Source of the DNA: Butyrivibrio sp. AC2005 | GTDB lineage: Bacteria > Bacillota > Clostridia > Lachnospirales > Lachnospiraceae | DNA length: 61,440 nucleotides | Direction: 5' to 3' | NCBI RefSeq assembly: GCF_000424145.1 | Contig: NZ_AUJI01000037.1 | Span: 1 to 61,440, forward strand | The notes under the pieces: generated by a model | What the model saw: the letters and a program-made list of their open reading frames with translations, nothing else | What the model was told of the DNA's origin: nothing | Database searches by the model: none | Position numbers and translations under genes: made by a program | Shown: positions 60,724 to 61,440 of the stretch, in pieces | Position numbering within the stretch: position 1 is the first letter of the stretch | Layout: every line of letters begins with the position of its first letter

Positions 60724-60945
60724 ATGGGTGAAAAAGAACAAGCATATTACCGAGAGCATGCAAATAGTTTCAAAGAATCACATAAAAAATACATGGAAAA
60801 CTATGTAGAAATCAAAGTGCGTATGACAAAAGAAAAACGTGCAGCGGTTCAAGAACATGCAAAATATATAACAAACGAATCGGTAAGTGCATTTATCAAT
60901 CGTGCCATAGATGAAACAATCGAGCATGATAAAAATAATATTTGA
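60724..60945 (+). CDS. ribbon-helix-helix regulator 2
   Basis: A 73-residue protein, MGEKEQAYYREHANSFKESH followed by VEIKVRMTKEKRAAVQEHA and VSAFINRAIDETIEHDKN. The C-terminal 45 residues align with RHH regulator 1. AAGGGAG lies upstream of the ATG. A probable repressor of the element 2 integrase unit and of itself. Confidence 0.82.
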   Translation: MGEKEQAYYREHANSFKESHKKYMENYVEIKVRMTKEKRAAVQEHAKYITNESVSAFINRAIDETIEHDKNNI

Positions 60946-61004
60946 TAACAGATTGTGCACCTTCAAAATAAAATAAAACAATATAGAATACTAAAGCATA
61001 TATG

Positions 61005-61065
61005 CTCCGCTAGAGCCTATATACGGATTGTCGTGGTTTGGCTAGGAGAAGTAACTATTTTTTTT
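61005..61065 (+). promoter_or_regulatory. attenuator-like hairpin with T-run in a leader
   Basis: CTCC..TAG..CC (61005-61017) can pair with GGCTAGGAG (61040-61048), followed nine bases later by eight T (61058-61065), then GGAGG and an ATG at 61090. The order hairpin, T-run, ribosome site suggests transcription attenuation. Confidence 0.45.
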
Positions 61066-61089
61066 ATTTCTTCAAGTAGGAGGTAATAT

Positions 61090-61102
61090 ATGTACACAAT
61101 TA
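61090..61102 (+). pseudogene. start of a gene interrupted by an insertion sequence
   Basis: ATG TAC ACA ATT (MYTI) follows a strong GGAGG ribosome site, but the frame runs straight into the insertion sequence end and stops a few codons later. The remainder of the gene lies right of the window, if it survives. Identity unknown. Confidence 0.5.
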
Positions 61103-61440
61103 GGGCTCTTCAGGGGTAATGGTGGGTGAAAAATGCCATCATCCCCAGCATTTATGCTGATCATGCGCCTCGAGGTTTTCTGTTAGGAAGTGGAATACTC
61201 AAATCCGAGCATACTAAGTAGACCATATCGAGCATGTTTTGGATGTTGCGAAAACCATATGCCTTACGGATAATCAGCTTGATTTTGTTATTAGTAGCTT
61301 CAATTCGAGCGTTACTCATGCCTAGCCTTATTGCATTCAGTATGTGCTCCCTGTGACGTTTGATCTTGAGGTAAAGTTCCTTGAAAGCACCAATCCTGCT
61401 GTGACTTGCCCACCAGAGCCAACGATTGAGGGCGTCCTCT
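61103..61440 (-). mobile_element. ISL3-family insertion sequence (partial, runs off the window)
   Basis: The left terminal end begins near GGGCTCTTCAGGGG (61103), typical of ISL3-type inverted repeats. It is followed by about 45 bp of non-coding DNA and the 3' end of a transposase. The right end is outside the window. Confidence 0.75.
61161..61440 (-). CDS. ISL3-family transposase, C-terminal part
   Basis: 93 codons to a TGA at 61161-61163, reading EDALNRWLWWASHSRIGAF, RLGMSNARIEATNNKIKLII and RKAYGFRNIQNMLDMVYLVC. The ARIEATNNKIKL...YGFRN motif containing the last catalytic Glu is diagnostic of DDE transposases of the ISL3/transposase_12 group. The N-terminal part is beyond the right edge. 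Confidence 0.9.
   Translation of the reverse strand, partial: EDALNRWLWWASHSRIGAFKELYLKIKRHREHILNAIRLGMSNARIEATNNKIKLIIRKAYGFRNIQNMLDMVYLVCSDLSIPLPNRKPRGA

Overview
The window looks like the chromosome of a low-to-moderate GC Clostridia member, most likely Lachnospiraceae (Butyrivibrio/Roseburia-like). The evidence is the FabK-type fatty-acid cluster, BspA-like LRR_5 secreted proteins, a CotH/DUF4956/VTC operon, a TrpXYZ-type ABC transporter and strong GGAGG ribosome sites. The genus is inferred from gene content only. Positions 1-52.2 kb read as core or stable accessory chromosome. From about 52.8 kb to the right edge the DNA is mobile.

Layout. 0-5 kb: an AAA-ATPase/PD-(D/E)XK protein and two secreted cell-surface proteins. 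5-7.3 kb: MgtC, a relic of an ABC-ATPase TOBE domain and a Gfo/Idh/MocA oxidoreductase. 7.4-11 kb: the CotH - DUF4956 - VTC operon, preceded by an unusual ~53-bp degenerate tandem array (11168-11603). 11.7-21.7 kb: one long minus-strand type II fatty-acid operon, acpP-accD-accA-fabH-(repeat ORF)-fabK-fabD-fabG-fabF-fabZ, then a MarR regulator, an AraC-tail micro-ORF and a FabK-like flavoprotein. It has a clear sigma-A promoter at 21742-21770, and double-hairpin repeat elements sit at several gene junctions. 22-35 kb: a micro-ORF, an S41-like protease, a c-di-GMP pair (REC-GGDEF and GGDEF-EAL), two secreted proteins and a five-gene cluster (LRR, VWA/metallopeptidase-like, MoxR AAA, small ORF, retropepsin), plus an HTH-Uma2 fusion. 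35.7-41.1 kb: a phosphorelay of a pseudo-kinase/receiver, a CheB-CheR-PAS-kinase-receiver protein and an Hpt protein. 41-52 kb: the ABC transporter, folA-thyA, an MBL/beta-CASP protein, an M16C peptidase lipoprotein and a spermidine-synthase-like protein.

52.8-61.4 kb: two related integrative elements in tandem. Element 1 (about 6.1 kb) lies between two near-identical 92-bp direct repeats and carries an integrase, a ribbon-helix-helix regulator, an excisionase-like protein, a RepA-like AAA protein and a terminase-small-subunit-like HTH protein, with no capsid or conjugation genes. Element 2 begins at the second repeat with a closely related integrase. Inside it, an ISL3-family insertion sequence has interrupted a gene a few codons after its start.

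The least explained signals are the GGGTGAAC/GTTAACCC repeat family at two distant loci, the covarying double-hairpin elements, the repeat ORF bridging fabH and fabK with ATGA overlaps at both ends, the MoxR-VWA-LRR-retropepsin cluster, and the tandem satellite-like elements with different operator repeats at their RHH genes.
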